NCBI RefSeq assembly: GCF_000182925.2
Contig: NC_026505.1
Coordinates: 1,674,001-1,738,000, forward strand
Origin: Neurospora crassa OR74A
Lineage: Eukaryota > Ascomycota > Sordariomycetes > Sordariales > Sordariaceae
Reading direction: 5' to 3'
DNA: 64,000 nt
Shown here one piece after another: positions 62,782 to 64,000 of this stretch. Made by a program: the position numbers and the translations under genes. The notes below the pieces were generated by a model that saw only the letters and a list, made by a program, of their open reading frames with translations, was not told the DNA's origin and made no database searches. Positions within the stretch are counted from its first letter, which is position 1, and each line of letters opens with the position of its first letter.

Positions 62782-64000
62782 ATCTCCCTCATATCCCCCT
62801 TCTCTCTTCATAGGGAGACGGACAGGTATCCAAAAGCTCAAACAGAGATACGTGTCGTGTTTCTGGAAGGTCAGGGATCGTCCGGTGGGGTTTGTGAGGT
62901 CTGAAAATGAGGACATGGCATCCAAGGAGGTCGATCAAAGAAGACATAGGATTCCAGACAAAGACATCGAAGTGTGTTGTGCGGTTGAAGTTGAAATAAC
63001 GTGCTATCACTCGTCAGTTGTAGTGGCCCAGCAAGGTGTCCAGCGTCTTCAGTTCGAGCGAGTCCTCGGTCTGCTGCGTGATGTACTGCGTCTTTGGCGG
63101 ATTGGGGGGTGACAGCGGTCTCGTCTCGCCATCGTATCGTACACTTATTCGTCTTTCTAGTCCTTAGCGGGTCCGAATAGGTGACTTGGTTCGTGGATGA
63201 AGACTGAAAGAGAAAGAAATATGGGTTACAGGTCTAGAGGGTCACTTGAGACATTGTCCTCGGTCCGGAACCATTTAGAAGCCTTAGGGTAGAAGTAGTT
63301 TGATGGAAATGATGTCTGGACCAGGAGTCATGTCTGATGAGATTCGAACACAACCGTCTTTCAAAGACGAGCCTACGTTCGTCAGACAAACTTGGCGGGC
63401 GGAGATGTCATGTACCAGGCATGTCCCGCTTCGTTTGCAGTCACGGGAACATGCCTGTCATCTAGATCTTACCAACGACATCACTATGTGGAAACTTTAG
63501 ATAATTCTAGTTACCTCTAACTAGAGAAACAGGAACGGAAGCGCCGTGAACATGGAGCTAGTGATTGCAACAACCAAGAGATAAGAATGAAGGATAATAA
63601 AAACCAACAGAAAAGGGCGTAAACTGTTATACCGTTCATTTGTTGAGGCCATGTTGCAACCTGAATGTCTATGGAGAAGACAATAGGTTTCTAGAACGCC
63701 TCGTTTGTATATGTTTTGTTCTTCCTATCTTTGGGTTCCTTCTGGGGAGAAGGATCCTATATTTTACCCTAACTCTACTTCGTACAATAGTTTTTGTGAA
63801 ACAGAGTTGGGGTCAAAGACCGATTCTTCCTCACAGCAACGGGTATGTCTTGCTTTCATTTTCTTCGTTGTTTCGCTTCCTTGTTCTTTCTGTTCGTTGT
63901 TTGATGAACGGAGGAGATCGAGTGGTCGCCGGCACTACGGTCGATAGTAGGTAAGGTATGTGTCGCATCGTTGGAAAATGAGTGTCGAGAAGATGCTTTC

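Larger units (their letters stand above)
48025..64000. other. 16-kb region without a supportable gene
   Basis: Composition is normal, not RIP-like, yet all open frames are short, mostly lack domains, and overlap frames on the other strand. I looked for reductase, dehydratase, oxidase, transporter and zinc-finger motifs and found none. Weak candidates and structures are listed separately. Confidence 0.4.

Overview
The window comes from a filamentous ascomycete (Pezizomycotina). A Sordariomycete, possibly Xylariales, is a guess from the style of the proteins. The evidence is short spliceosomal introns (GTRAGY-type donors, CTAAC-type branch sites), fungal-only transcription factor classes, a non-reducing polyketide synthase, and AT-rich repeats whose decay is almost all C-to-T / G-to-A transitions. 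That decay is the signature of repeat-induced point mutation (RIP). Four runs of exactly 100 N mark scaffold gaps of unknown true size.

Layout. 1-4691 has no recognisable gene. 4692-5777 (+, three exons) encodes a short regulator with two C2H2 fingers followed by a Zn2Cys6 cluster, the Cmr1-like arrangement. 6367-7260 is a miniature LTR element (TRIM-like) with 156-bp terminal repeats. 7265-15486 is almost empty apart from one weak small ORF. 15487-27859 is a dead 12.4-kb PIF/Harbinger-class DNA transposon with 34-bp inverted repeats and TTA target duplications. It holds a RIP-ruined ORF1 on the plus strand, an unidentified relic frame, and a RIP-ruined DDE transposase on the minus strand. 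A Ty3/gypsy-type LTR retrotransposon (21111-26200) is inserted inside the transposase gene. 34889-35899 (-) encodes an AflR-like Zn2Cys6 regulator. 41106-47951 (-, three exons) encodes a 2206-residue non-reducing polyketide synthase, SAT-KS-AT-PT-ACP-ACP-TE, of the DHN-melanin/YWA1 type. 47952-64000 has no gene I can support.

How the parts may work together (inference). The polyketide synthase is the only clear biosynthetic enzyme. The AflR-like regulator about 5.2 kb from its 3' end is a plausible cluster-specific activator. The Cmr1-like factor belongs to a class that includes known melanin regulators, but it lies about 35 kb away beyond the dead transposon. No naphthol reductase or scytalone dehydratase is visible, so if the product enters DHN melanin those genes must lie elsewhere.

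The most noteworthy structure is the nested transposon: Harbinger element, then retrotransposon insertion, then RIP. Removing the retrotransposon and one target duplication reconnects the transposase frame, and all three presumed DDE catalytic codons have been changed.
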